Origin: Mycobacterium sp. URHD0025 | GTDB lineage: Bacteria > Actinomycetota > Actinomycetes > Mycobacteriales > Mycobacteriaceae | Assembly: GCF_000426065.1 (NCBI RefSeq) | Contig: NZ_AUEQ01000011.1 | Span: 248,001 to 312,000, forward strand | DNA length: 64,000 nucleotides | Direction: 5' to 3' | Part shown: positions 9,292-17,658 of the stretch, in pieces | Layout: every line of letters starts with the position of its first letter | How positions within the stretch are numbered: the first letter of the stretch is position 1 | Translations under genes and position numbers: made by a program | The notes under the pieces: model-generated | Database searches by the model: none | What the model saw: only the letters and a program-made list of their open reading frames with translations | What the model was told of the DNA's origin: nothing

Positions 9292-9743
9292 ACACCGGCA
9301 CGCAACCACATGAACGGTCCGCGGAGTCTGCTGCAACACGGTCGAAAACCTCAGGCACCCTCGACTGGTTCGTGTCGAACTTCGTCCGTGACGTGCCGGG
9401 TGTGTCCCACGCGATCCTGGTGTCGGCGGACGGACTGCTGATGGCCGCGAACTCCCACCTCCCGGCCGATCGTGCCGAGCAACTGGCCGCGGTCACCTCA
9501 GGTTTGGCGAGCTTGTCGACCGGTGCCGCCCGATTGTTCGAGGCCGGCAACGTACGGCAGTCGATCGTCGAGATGGACGACGGGTTCCTGCTGTTGATGG
9601 GCGTCGGCAACGGCTCGTATCTGGCCACCCTGGCCTCGATCTCGTGCGACATCGGACAGGTCGGATACGAGATGGCGTTGTTGGTCGACCGGGTGGGCAA
9701 GACCGTCGAGGCGACCCCGCGCGCCGCCCATGGAGCTCGATGA
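9288..9743 (+). CDS. Roadblock/LC7 domain protein of the conservon (Rv3364c-type, CvnB)
   Basis: 151 residues. A short disordered N-terminus is followed by a Roadblock/LC7 fold: LDWFVSNFVRDVPGVSHAIL then VSADGLLMAANSHLP, typical of MglB/CvnB regulators of small GTPases. The start overlaps the kinase stop as ATGA, so translation is coupled. Its partner GTPase is encoded two genes downstream. The M. tuberculosis homologue is known from work on host cathepsin G, but the role inside the bacterium remains unclear. Confidence 0.88.
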   Translation: MNTGTQPHERSAESAATRSKTSGTLDWFVSNFVRDVPGVSHAILVSADGLLMAANSHLPADRAEQLAAVTSGLASLSTGAARLFEAGNVRQSIVEMDDGFLLLMGVGNGSYLATLASISCDIGQVGYEMALLVDRVGKTVEATPRAAHGAR

Positions 9744-10117
9744 CCCTGAGCATGGACAGACCCGACCAGAAACGGTCCGCGAGTCGCGCGCGGCCGTACA
9801 CCCTGACCGGCGGACGAACCCGAGCCCGGGTCGAGGTGCCGATCGAAGCGCCGGTGGAGGCCTTGCTGTCAGCCGCCGACCTCGACTGCGCGCCGGGCGA
9901 CATCCCCGCCGTCATCGTCCGGCTGTGCGAGACCCGGCCGTCGATCGCCGAGATCTCGGCCTACGCCGGCCTACCCATCGGGGTGACGCGAGTACTGGTG
10001 AGCGATCTGGTGGACAGCGGCCACCTACGCGTCCACGCCACCCTGACCGACCGCTCGACCGTTGCAGAACGGCGCCTACTGATCGAAAGGACCCTCAGTG
10101 GATTACGCGCACTCTGA
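9740..10117 (+). CDS. DUF742 protein of the conservon (Rv3363c-type, CvnC)
   Basis: 125 residues. The N-terminus has RPYTLTGGRTRARVEVPIEAP, the hallmark of DUF742, and the C-terminal half is winged-helix-like (RPSIAEISAYAGLPIGVTRVLVSDL). The start overlaps the Roadblock stop as ATGA, and the end overlaps the GTPase gene by 20 nt. The family is found almost only in conservons; the biochemical role is not established. Confidence 0.88.
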   Translation: MTLSMDRPDQKRSASRARPYTLTGGRTRARVEVPIEAPVEALLSAADLDCAPGDIPAVIVRLCETRPSIAEISAYAGLPIGVTRVLVSDLVDSGHLRVHATLTDRSTVAERRLLIERTLSGLRAL

Positions 10118-10682
10118 CTCCGGCCCCACCGTGTCATCGACGAAGATCGTGATTGCCGGCGGCTTCGGCGTCGGCAAGACCACGTTCGTCGGTTCGGTGT
10201 CGGAGATCGTGCCGTTGCGCACCGAGGCGCTCGTCACCAACGCCTCGCAGGGCCACGACGACCTCGAGGCGATCCCCGGCAAGGAAACCACCACGGTCGC
10301 CATGGATTTCGGCCGCATCACGATCGCCGACGACCTGGTGCTGTATCTCTTCGGTACACCCGGGCAGCGGCGGTTCTGGTTCATGTGGGACGACCTGGTC
10401 CATGGCGCGATCGGCGCCGTGGTGCTCGTCGACACCCGCAGGCTCGAGGACAGCTTCGCGGCTGTCGACTTCTTCGAGGCCCGCAGCCTGCCGTTCCTGA
10501 TCGCCGTCAACGAGTTCGACGACTCCCCCACCCACAGCATCGACGAGCTGCGTGAGGCGCTGTCCGTCTCACCGAACGTACCCATCATCAACGTCGATGC
10601 ACGGGAACGTGATTCGGCGAAAAACGCGCTTATCGCCGTCACCTCCTACGCGCTGGACCGCCTGCCGTCCACAGCGTTCTAG
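10098..10682 (+). CDS. Conservon small Ras-like GTPase (Rv3362c-type, CvnD)
   Basis: 194 residues. The P-loop GGFGVGKTT lies at residues 21-29. A switch region TTVAMDFGRI and GTPGQRRFWFMWDD (G3-like) follow, then VLVDTRR and AVNEFD (G4-like, NxxD instead of NKxD). It is MglA/Arf-like and presumably cycles under control of the Roadblock partner. The GTG start lies inside the DUF742 gene, with GAAAGGA 9 nt upstream. Confidence 0.88.
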   Translation: MDYAHSDSGPTVSSTKIVIAGGFGVGKTTFVGSVSEIVPLRTEALVTNASQGHDDLEAIPGKETTTVAMDFGRITIADDLVLYLFGTPGQRRFWFMWDDLVHGAIGAVVLVDTRRLEDSFAAVDFFEARSLPFLIAVNEFDDSPTHSIDELREALSVSPNVPIINVDARERDSAKNALIAVTSYALDRLPSTAF

Positions 10683-10723
10683 CTCCACCGCCCCACCAGT
10701 CCCACAGTCTCGAGGAACCAACC

Positions 10724-11509
10724 ATGAACCACCAAGTACATCACTTCGACATGGGCCTCTGGCTGCTGTTCCTGGCGTACATCGTCTCGGTGACCGGGTC
10801 CGTCGTCGGTCTGGCCTGCACCCGTTGCGGTGCCACCGCAACCAGCGGACGCGATCGGCTCCGCTGGTTGCTGATGGCCTCGATCGCCATTGGCGGAGTG
10901 GGCATCTGGCTCATGCACTTCATCGCGATGCTCGGCTTCGCGATTCCCAGCAGCATGGTCCGGTACCACTTGGGCTGGACGGTCGCCTCGGCCGTCATCG
11001 CAATCGCCGCGGTGTTCGTCGGACTGATCACCATCGGCCGGGAGTTCGATCTGCGCCGCCTGCTGGCCGGCGGTGTGATCACCGGACTGGCGGTCGCGGT
11101 GATGCACTACACCGGCATGTGGGCAGTGCAGATGCAGGGCACGATGACCTACGACACCACCCTTGTCGTCCTCTCCTTCGTGATCGCCGTGGTCGCGGCG
11201 ACGGCCGCGTTGTGGTTCACCCTCGTCCTCGAATCACGCGGACTGCGATTCGTCGCCGGCCTGGTGATGGGTGTCGCCGTCGTCGGCATGCACTACACCG
11301 GCATGGCCGCGGTGCGGGTGAACGTCGACCACACGATGCCGGTTCCCGGTGGCCCCGAGGTGTTCTCGTTCCTGTTCCCGGTCTTCGTGATCGGTCTTCT
11401 CGCACTCGTCGTCCCGATCACCGCGGTGATGCTGGCACCCGACACCAGTGGCGAGGACAGCGAATCCGAGCCTCGCCCCGTCGCCGCGGCGGGCGGACGA
11501 CACCGGTAG
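10724..11509 (+). CDS. MHYT-domain integral membrane protein
   Basis: 261 residues with about seven transmembrane helices. Three copies of the MHYT signature lie at helix ends: LMHFIAMLGF, VMHYTGMWAVQ and GMHYTGMAAV. The MHYT module is proposed to bind copper and to sense a diatomic gas or redox state, and is usually joined to output domains. Here it stands alone, 41 nt after the conservon GTPase and on the same strand. It may therefore be the sensory input for the conservon; that link is inferred from position only. Confidence 0.85.
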   Translation: MNHQVHHFDMGLWLLFLAYIVSVTGSVVGLACTRCGATATSGRDRLRWLLMASIAIGGVGIWLMHFIAMLGFAIPSSMVRYHLGWTVASAVIAIAAVFVGLITIGREFDLRRLLAGGVITGLAVAVMHYTGMWAVQMQGTMTYDTTLVVLSFVIAVVAATAALWFTLVLESRGLRFVAGLVMGVAVVGMHYTGMAAVRVNVDHTMPVPGGPEVFSFLFPVFVIGLLALVVPITAVMLAPDTSGEDSESEPRPVAAAGGRHR

Positions 11510-11545
11510 ACCCGGCCACCTCTCGGCGAGCGGACGCGGAGGACC

Positions 11546-12031
11546 TCAGCCTGCGATCAGATCGTCGATCTGGTTGATCGCCAATGTGGCCCCCTCGACC
11601 ACGCCCATGTCCAACACCTGCTGAAGCGCATCGGCCGACTCGTAGGTGGCCACATAGACCGCCCGAGTTCCGCCGTCGTGCTCGGCGAAGGTGTAGACGT
11701 TCTTGGACACCGGCATATCGGGATTCGGCTTGAAGTCCGCATCGGCGAAACCGTCATCGAACGAGAAGCTCGTCGGCTCGTCGACAGCGGTGATGTCCCA
11801 GTATCCGGCGTACTTGTTGCCGTCCGGGTCGGTCATGAAGTACGTGGTGCGGCCGCCGGGCTTGAGGTCGTGGTCAACCACTGTCGCGGGACAGGTCGGC
11901 GGCCCCCAAACCTTCTCCAGTTGACGCGGATCGGCGTAGACCTGCCAGATGCGCTGTACAGGCGCCGCGAAGTCGGCGGTGATGGTGAGCGTCAGGTTGT
12001 CGAGGTCGTGTTGGACATCGGTTACGGGCAT
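11546..12031 (-). CDS. AHSA1-type SRPBCC domain protein
   Basis: 161 residues of one SRPBCC/START-like fold: ADFAAPVQRIWQVYADP at the N-terminus, a WGPP motif after it, then GGRTTYFMTDPDG. ArsR–AHSA1 pairs are common in actinobacteria; the small protein probably binds a hydrophobic ligand. The start has AAGGAGG 8 nt upstream. It lies 3 nt after the ArsR gene in the same operon. Confidence 0.85.
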   Translation of the reverse strand: MPVTDVQHDLDNLTLTITADFAAPVQRIWQVYADPRQLEKVWGPPTCPATVVDHDLKPGGRTTYFMTDPDGNKYAGYWDITAVDEPTSFSFDDGFADADFKPNPDMPVSKNVYTFAEHDGGTRAVYVATYESADALQQVLDMGVVEGATLAINQIDDLIAG

Positions 12032-12034
12032 GGT

Positions 12035-12373
12035 TCAGTCCTCCTTGGTATCTGATGCGATCAGTTCATCGATGCGTGCGATGCGGCCACGCCAAACGTG
12101 TTCCAGCTCAGTCAACATGGACGCCACCGACCGCACTGCCTCCACATCGCCACTGGCCAGCTGCTCACGACCATTGCGTCGCTTGGTGATCAGCCCGGCC
12201 TTCTCCAGCACGGCGACATGTTTTTGCACTGCGGCGAAGCTCATCTCGTACTTCGCCGCAAGCACCGAGACCGAATGCTCCCCGGCCAGCACCCGGCGCA
12301 TGATGTCTCGCCTGGTCCGGTCGGCGAGCGCGTGGAACAGGGCGTCTGCCCGGTCCTCATCGCTCTCGGTCAC
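12035..12373 (-). CDS. ArsR-family HTH repressor
   Basis: 112 residues. The winged helix reads ALFHALADRTRRDIMRRVLAG, then VSVLAAKYEMSFAAVQKHVAVLEKAGLI as the recognition region. The metal-binding Cys of classic ArsR proteins are absent, so it probably responds to something other than a metal. The GTG at 12373 is chosen because it lies 6 nt after TATGTT (a TANNNT -10), giving a leaderless mRNA; the in-frame ATG at 12388 would overlap that -10. A perfect operator overlaps the promoter, so autoregulation is likely. Confidence 0.85.
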   Translation of the reverse strand: MTESDEDRADALFHALADRTRRDIMRRVLAGEHSVSVLAAKYEMSFAAVQKHVAVLEKAGLITKRRNGREQLASGDVEAVRSVASMLTELEHVWRGRIARIDELIASDTKED

Positions 12374-12379
12374 CTCACC

Positions 12380-12410
12380 AACATACAACCATTTGGTTGT
12401 ATGTTGTCAA
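12380..12410 (-). promoter_or_regulatory. Promoter and operator of the arsR–AHSA1 operon
   Basis: On the minus strand TTGACA (12405-12410) and TATGTT (12380-12385) are spaced by 19 nt. The spacer and -10 hold a perfect inverted repeat ACATACAACC-N4-GGTTGTATGT (12381-12404). A bound repressor would cover the -10 region. Confidence 0.75.
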
Positions 12411-12467
12411 GAGCGCAGGCGCCACCGGTTGGGCGATCGGGTGCGACCGACCACCCAGTGGCCCTGA

Positions 12468-12890
12468 CTAACCCCAATAGGAGAAGTTGCACACCGGGTT
12501 CACCTCGGTCTTGAACGACACAAGTTTGTCGCCGTCCATCATGATCGTGCAGGTGAGTGGGGCGCTCCCGCCGTCCGCGGCCACTTCCGACTCCAGTTCG
12601 TCGTAGACGGAGTACTGCTTTTCCCACGGAAGCGTCACATCCGTCTCCGTCTGCTCCGCACCACCATTGATCCGGTAGCGGATGGTCACCGGAGCGCTGC
12701 CGCCGGTCACCTTCATGACCGCCGTGCCCACCGGTGCACCAGTCGGCGGGGCCGCCTCGGGAGACTCGGACGCCGTGGCGCTCGTCGTCTTCGCCACGGG
12801 CGTTCCCGTAGTCGTGGTGCATCCGGCGGCCACCGCGGCGGCCGACACCACACTGACACTCACCCAGACCAGACTCCCGCATCGGCGCAT
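12468..12890 (-). CDS. MmpS-like secreted lipoprotein
   Basis: 140 residues. The signal peptide ends in VAAGC, a lipobox with Cys24. A Thr/Ala/Pro-rich linker follows, then a C-terminal domain of the MmpS type: VTIRYRINGGAEQTETDVTLPW, LTCTIMMDG and VCNFSYWG, with a probable disulfide. It has a lipid anchor instead of the usual MmpS transmembrane helix. No mmpL gene is adjacent, so its partner is unknown. It is divergent from the lipase-like gene. Confidence 0.75.
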   Translation of the reverse strand: MRRCGSLVWVSVSVVSAAAVAAGCTTTTGTPVAKTTSATASESPEAAPPTGAPVGTAVMKVTGGSAPVTIRYRINGGAEQTETDVTLPWEKQYSVYDELESEVAADGGSAPLTCTIMMDGDKLVSFKTEVNPVCNFSYWG

Positions 12891-13047
12891 AGCTGAGACT
12901 ACGACGACGGGGCGCCACATTGACCGCCAAAACCGAGACTGGCATCACGCGTTGTCATATATTGGGCCGGCGTGTGTTCGCGACGGCCGGCATTCCCGCT
13001 GCGGCAGCTCCGGACACCATCGCGGAATGTCAAGGGGGACATCGGTA

Positions 13048-14832
13048 ATGGTGAACAGTGCGCGCTGCCCGGAGAACGCCGGACGGATACCGCTGCGGTA
13101 CGGCCTCTCGGTCTTGGCCATCGGTATCGGAATCGCGGCTGCCAGTGCGCATCCAGTGGCATGGGCCGATCCCGGCACCACCGGCTCGTCGGCCTCGCCA
13201 GGCCACTCGTCGAGCCACTCGGGCACGGCGGCCGGCCACGGGCCCAAGAAGCCGGCCGACCGGCGCGGCACCCGGCCGAACCGAACGTCGCCGGCAGCGA
13301 GAACCGCCGACCCGTCGTCGTCGAAGAACGACGACACCTCGTCATCGACACGGCCGGATCGGACAGCGCCGCAGCAGGACTCGATCGCCGACATCGTTCG
13401 CGGAAAGCTGCGCGGAATCAAGCCGCCGGACCCGGTCCGGGCCACCGACATGCCTGCGGCGAAGCCCGACGCCTCACCGAGCACAACGAAGCGCTTCGCG
13501 GTCCTCGCGCCGCCGGCATCAACCGTCCGGCAGGAAATCCGCACCGCGATGTCGCGGGCGACGCCGAGCAAGGCTGCGCTGCCCGAAATCACCGCGGTTC
13601 TCCCCGCTTCCCCGAAGGCCACCGCGCATACGGCCCTGCCGGTCGCGAAAGTCGCCGCGGTAACCACCACGACCGAGACCACTCCCAATCCCCCGGAGCC
13701 GCTGTCGCCGATCGCCAAGATCGCCGAACTGCCGGGCCGCATCGTCAACACGGTGCTGCAGGTGCTGGACATCACCGTCTCCGCCGACGGCCCCGACAGC
13801 CCGCTCAACTTCGCGCCGATCAACGACGCGGTGTTCGCGGCGTTCCGCGAGATCGAAGGCCAGCTGGGACTGACCAAAACCCCTGCGGCGCAGCCGGTGC
13901 CACCGACGATGATCTACCACGGGCCCACCGCCGGCAAGACACCGACGGTGTCGCAGTTCCTCAACGCCGCGAGCGCGGAGTACGTGTACGGCGGCACCCC
14001 CGGCGACCTGAAGCCGTTCGTGGTCGACGGCAGGCAGATGGAATCCACCAACGTGCTGTCGGGGATGTCCGCCAAGGCATGGGTGACGCCCGAAGGCCAG
14101 GTGATCATCGCCTACCAGGGCACGACGGGCGGAACCAACCTGCTGCACAATCCGCTGATCGCGGTGTCCCAGGTGATCGCCGATACGCAGGTGATCTTCA
14201 CCGACACCACGCCGCAGGCCTTCACCGACTCGCTGGACTTCGAGCAGGACGTCGAGGCCGCCGCCATCGCACAGGGCTACCGCAAGGAAGACATCTTCCT
14301 CACCGGGCACTCACTGGGCGGGTGGGAGGCGTCCTATGTCGCTCAGCAAACGGGCTTGGGCGGCATCGCATTTGAGAGCCCCGGGCTCAACTCCACAGTC
14401 CCGGGCAACGGCGCCGACTCCGGGTTCGTCAACGTCCTCACCTACGGCGACACCGCCGCCTATTTCTCGACCGATCTGCCCGGACTGCAGCCGTTCATGC
14501 CGGAGTACGTGCCAGGCGGAGGCAGCAAGCCGCACTACGGATCGATCGTGATGATCGGCAATCCCGATGCCGCCATACCGCTGATGAACTCGACGGCACT
14601 GCTGAGCACCGGACCGATCGGAGGCGCCATCTTCGTCGCCGACATCCTGGTCAACTTCCTGCAGTACCACCTGCCCGGGATCCAGGCCTATCACCTGGGT
14701 GTCAACCCTGACCCCGGCGTGGTGCCGTGGTTGGGGAACGCATCGGGACCGGTCAACGCCGACTACGCCGACATGACGATTCCGGAACTGCAGAAGGCCG
14801 CGTCGGACGCGGGGACCCTGATCAAGCCGTGA
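13048..14832 (+). CDS. Secreted alpha/beta-hydrolase (lipase-like)
   Basis: 594 residues. A signal peptide (LSVLAIGIGIAAASAHPVAWA) is followed by about 200 residues of Ser/Thr/Pro-rich low-complexity sequence. The alpha/beta-hydrolase domain then has GHSLGGWEAS near residues 421-430 carrying the nucleophile Ser. The lipase-3-like surroundings are VIIAYQGTTGGTN as the oxyanion strand and LTGHSLGG as the elbow. The C-terminal His is uncertain (KPHYGS). Start ATG 13048 has AAGGGGGA 8 nt upstream; the ATG at 13027 lacks this. The substrate, probably an ester or lipid outside the cell, is unknown. Confidence 0.75.
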   Translation: MVNSARCPENAGRIPLRYGLSVLAIGIGIAAASAHPVAWADPGTTGSSASPGHSSSHSGTAAGHGPKKPADRRGTRPNRTSPAARTADPSSSKNDDTSSSTRPDRTAPQQDSIADIVRGKLRGIKPPDPVRATDMPAAKPDASPSTTKRFAVLAPPASTVRQEIRTAMSRATPSKAALPEITAVLPASPKATAHTALPVAKVAAVTTTTETTPNPPEPLSPIAKIAELPGRIVNTVLQVLDITVSADGPDSPLNFAPINDAVFAAFREIEGQLGLTKTPAAQPVPPTMIYHGPTAGKTPTVSQFLNAASAEYVYGGTPGDLKPFVVDGRQMESTNVLSGMSAKAWVTPEGQVIIAYQGTTGGTNLLHNPLIAVSQVIADTQVIFTDTTPQAFTDSLDFEQDVEAAAIAQGYRKEDIFLTGHSLGGWEASYVAQQTGLGGIAFESPGLNSTVPGNGADSGFVNVLTYGDTAAYFSTDLPGLQPFMPEYVPGGGSKPHYGSIVMIGNPDAAIPLMNSTALLSTGPIGGAIFVADILVNFLQYHLPGIQAYHLGVNPDPGVVPWLGNASGPVNADYADMTIPELQKAASDAGTLIKP

Positions 14833-14836
14833 ATGA

Positions 14837-15265
14837 TCAGACCGCAGTGGAAGTCTGAGCGGACTCCCGCTGAATCTGTTCCGCGGCTTCTTGTTTGATC
14901 CGATCGAACTGTGCGGCCATGGCCTCGGACAAAGCGGTTGCCGCGGACAGGGGCCGCACCATCACCATGAAGTCGTCGATCTTGCCGTCGTCATCGTGGT
15001 GCAGGAAGTCGCATCCGGTGATCTTCTTGCCGTCGACCGTGGCCTCGAACACCAACGCATGATCGTGCCCGCCGGCATCGGCGATCTCGCGGATGTACCG
15101 GAAATCCTCGAACACCCGCATGACCCCACGCAGGATCGCCGCGGTGATCGGCTTGCCGGGATACGGCTTGAACGCCACCGGGCTGGTGAACACGACATCG
15201 TCGGCCAGCAGCGCCTCGATCGCGGCCTCGTCACGCGCTTCCACTGCCTCCCGGAACGGATGCAT
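14837..15265 (-). CDS. SnoaL/NTF2-like domain protein
   Basis: 142 residues. HPFREAVEARDEAAIEALL and DDVVFTSPVAF begin a cone-shaped NTF2-like fold, followed by FEATVDGKKITGCDFLHHDDDGKIDDFMVMVRP. Such proteins are ligand-binding or isomerase-like; the specific activity is unknown. GGAGG lies upstream of the ATG. It is divergent from a PadR repressor and probably controlled by it. Confidence 0.8.
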   Translation of the reverse strand: MHPFREAVEARDEAAIEALLADDVVFTSPVAFKPYPGKPITAAILRGVMRVFEDFRYIREIADAGGHDHALVFEATVDGKKITGCDFLHHDDDGKIDDFMVMVRPLSAATALSEAMAAQFDRIKQEAAEQIQRESAQTSTAV

Positions 15266-15298
15266 ATGACACCTCCATCATTCGGTACATCGCTGGCG

Positions 15299-15364
15299 CC
15301 GATGCTAGGCGCCGGGCCATTTGATAGTCAACATTTTGAATAATCACTTCGCTGCTAGCATCGG
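15299..15364. promoter_or_regulatory. Mirror-image divergent promoters of the NTF2-like and padR genes
   Basis: CCGATGCTAG (15299-15308) and CTAGCATCGG (15355-15364) form a perfect 10-bp inverted repeat, so each strand has CTAGCATCGG with a TAGCAT -10. The PadR start is 6 nt after its -10 (leaderless). The AT-rich middle contains TTGATAGTCAA, a likely regulator site. Confidence 0.5.
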
Positions 15365-15367
15365 CTC

Positions 15368-15943
15368 ATGGCGCTACGCGACGCAGTCCTGGCCGCGCTG
15401 CTCGACGGCGAAGCATCGGGCTATGACCTGGCCAAAGGCTTCGATGCGTCGGTCGCGAACTTCTGGATGGCCACACCTCAGCAGCTCTACCGCGAACTGG
15501 ATCGCATGGCCGCAGAGGGCCTCATCGCCGCCCGGCTCATCGAACAGGACCGGCGCCCCAACAAACGGCTCTACTCACTGACCGACCAGGGCAGGCAGGC
15601 CCTGCTCGAGTACACCGCGCTCCCGCCGAAACCCGGAGCGATTCGCGAGGACCTGCTGGTCCAGGTCCAAGCGGTCGACACCGGCAACATCGAGGCGGTC
15701 CGCGACGCGCTCGCCGAGCGCCGGCAGTGGGCCGCCGCCAAACTCGCGCGCTACCACCGTGTTCAGAGCCACCTGCTGGCCGGACGCACCGAAGAGGTGT
15801 ACCTGGCCGAGGCCGAGCGCATCGGCCCCTATCTGACGCTGCTGCGCGGAATCCGGTTCGAGGAAGAGAACATCGCCTGGGCCGGGCAGGCACTCGCGGC
15901 CATCGAACAGCGACTGGCGGCGGCGGACCGACCCCGTGGATGA
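15368..15943 (+). CDS. PadR-family transcriptional regulator
   Basis: 191 residues. The N-terminal winged helix reads LRDAVLAALLDGEASGYDLAKGFD, then WMATPQQLYRELDRMAAEGLI and RRPNKRLYSLTDQGRQALLEY. The C-terminal helical dimerisation part is of the Vir_act_alpha_C kind. The start is leaderless, 6 nt after TAGCAT. It probably represses itself and the divergent NTF2-like gene; the ligand is unknown. Confidence 0.88.
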   Translation: MALRDAVLAALLDGEASGYDLAKGFDASVANFWMATPQQLYRELDRMAAEGLIAARLIEQDRRPNKRLYSLTDQGRQALLEYTALPPKPGAIREDLLVQVQAVDTGNIEAVRDALAERRQWAAAKLARYHRVQSHLLAGRTEEVYLAEAERIGPYLTLLRGIRFEEENIAWAGQALAAIEQRLAAADRPRG

Positions 15944-16069
15944 CAGTCTTTGGTGGCGCCGCGGACCCCAACAGGCAACGCCTACCGATGTGGATTGCCG
16001 CGGCGACCAGACGTTACTGTGCTTTCGTCGGCTTCAGCGAACAAGCCGACCGGAAAGTTGAGCGAATTC

Positions 16070-17095
16070 ATGACCGCAGCACCAGACGCCTCGGAGCTCG
16101 AAGCCCGCGTCGGCCACTACTACGAGGTGGACGGCCGCTATTTGGTCGGCCGCGAGAAGGTACGCGAATACGCCCGTGCCGTGCAGGACTACCACCCCGC
16201 ACACTGGGACGTCGACGCCGCCGCGAAGCTGGGCTACTCCGGACTGGTCGCGCCACTGACCTTCACGTCGACCCCGGCCATGGCGGCCAACCGCCACCTC
16301 TTCGAGTCGATCGTCGTCGGTTATGACACCTACCTGCAGACCGAAGAGGTCTTCGAGCAGCACCGCCCGATCGTGGCCGGTGACGAACTGCATGTCGACG
16401 TCGAACTGTCGTCGGTGCGCCGGATCGCCGGCCGCGACATGATCACCGTCACCAACACCTTCACCGATACCGCCGGGGAGGTGGTGCACACGCTGCACAC
16501 CACCGTCGTCGGTGTCACCGCCGAGGATCTCAACCCGGAGATCAAGACGGCGGTGCAGCGGGCGATGATGCACGACGTCGACCTCTTCGCGATCAACGAC
16601 GACGAGTACCAGAAGACCGTGCGCCCCGAAGGCGAGGTCCGCATCGCCCAGGCCGGGATGACCCGCACCCCGGGGACACCGTCCTTCGATGACGTGAAGG
16701 CGGGCGACGAGCTGGGGGTACACCACACCCGGCTGTCCCGCGGTGACCTGGTGAACTACGCCGGCGTGGCAGGCGACGCCAACCCGATTCACTGGGACGA
16801 GGACATCGCCAAACTGGCCGGGCTGCCGGACGTGATCGCCCACGGCATGCTGACCATGGGTCTGGGTGCCGGATTCGTCTCCACCTGGACCGGTGATCCA
16901 GGGGCCGTGACCCGGTATGCGGTGCGGCTGTCCCAGCCGGCCATCGTGTCGGCCAAGGAGGGCGCCGACATCGAGTTCAGCGGCAAGATCAAATCACTGG
17001 ACCCCGAGACCCGAAGCGGCGTCATCGTCGTCTCCGCGAAGGCCGGCGGCAAGAAGATCTTCGGGCTGGCCACGATGAACGTCCGCTTCAGCTGA
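16070..17095 (+). CDS. Fused (3R)-hydroxyacyl-ACP dehydratase, HadA/HadB type
   Basis: 341 residues. The N-terminal half is a HadA-like hot-dog domain (YARAVQDYHPAHWD, no catalytic pair). The C-terminal half is a HadB/MaoC-like domain with the hydratase-2 motif GDANPIHWDEDIAK, catalytic Asp236 and His241. Separate HadA and HadB subunits dehydrate intermediates in FAS-II mycolic-acid elongation; here the two are in one chain. The N-terminal domain normally binds the acyl tail. It has no FAS-II neighbours in the window, so it may serve another acyl-chain pathway. ATG 16070 is chosen; TACTGT at 16015-16020 could be its -10. Confidence 0.85.
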   Translation: MTAAPDASELEARVGHYYEVDGRYLVGREKVREYARAVQDYHPAHWDVDAAAKLGYSGLVAPLTFTSTPAMAANRHLFESIVVGYDTYLQTEEVFEQHRPIVAGDELHVDVELSSVRRIAGRDMITVTNTFTDTAGEVVHTLHTTVVGVTAEDLNPEIKTAVQRAMMHDVDLFAINDDEYQKTVRPEGEVRIAQAGMTRTPGTPSFDDVKAGDELGVHHTRLSRGDLVNYAGVAGDANPIHWDEDIAKLAGLPDVIAHGMLTMGLGAGFVSTWTGDPGAVTRYAVRLSQPAIVSAKEGADIEFSGKIKSLDPETRSGVIVVSAKAGGKKIFGLATMNVRFS

Positions 17096-17208
17096 CCCCG
17101 CTTCGCGGCCCTGTCAGGTTCCTGTGAGCACCGTCGAGCGCCACCGAGATTACTTAGATCAGGTAGCGTTTCAGGGGTTGCGCACGCACTGAGCTGAGGA
17201 GCCGCCGG

Positions 17209-17658
17209 ATGAATCTCGGTCCGTGGGGCGATCTGACGATCTTGGCCGCTGTACTCGAGATCGTCTTCGCCACAGGCGTATTCGTGTACATCGGCCGGAT
17301 GGAGCGACGGACGTCGCATCCGCTGGGCGAGAAGGTGGGCGCCCACAAGGCGGTGCTGGCCAAACTCCGCAAACGCGAGCCGCTGTCACAAGACGAAGTG
17401 GATTACGCGACCGAATTGGTTTCCGACGCTCGGTCACCGCTCGCCTACGCCATCCCCGCGGCCCTGTTCACCATGGGCTTCTTCTACGTGGTCGGCTGCC
17501 TGTTCATGCTCCACCTCGACGGCGGCCATCCCTCGTTCCGGACGTTCATCGGCGGAATCCCGATGCTGACGTCGATGAACATGGCCGCACAGCTGCGCCG
17601 GGTGGCGCGGTTGAAGCGGAACCTGCAAGAAGTTCCGGTCACCGAACCGGCGGTTTAG
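17209..17658 (+). CDS. Small integral membrane protein, unknown function
   Basis: 149 residues. One helix lies at the N-terminus (LTILAAVLEIVFATGVFVYI), then a basic cytoplasmic loop and one or two further helices (AYAIPAALFTMGFFYVVGCLF). The start has GAGGAG upstream. The stop overlaps the mmpL stop on the other strand by 4 nt. I do not recognise the family. Confidence 0.7.
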   Translation: MNLGPWGDLTILAAVLEIVFATGVFVYIGRMERRTSHPLGEKVGAHKAVLAKLRKREPLSQDEVDYATELVSDARSPLAYAIPAALFTMGFFYVVGCLFMLHLDGGHPSFRTFIGGIPMLTSMNMAAQLRRVARLKRNLQEVPVTEPAV

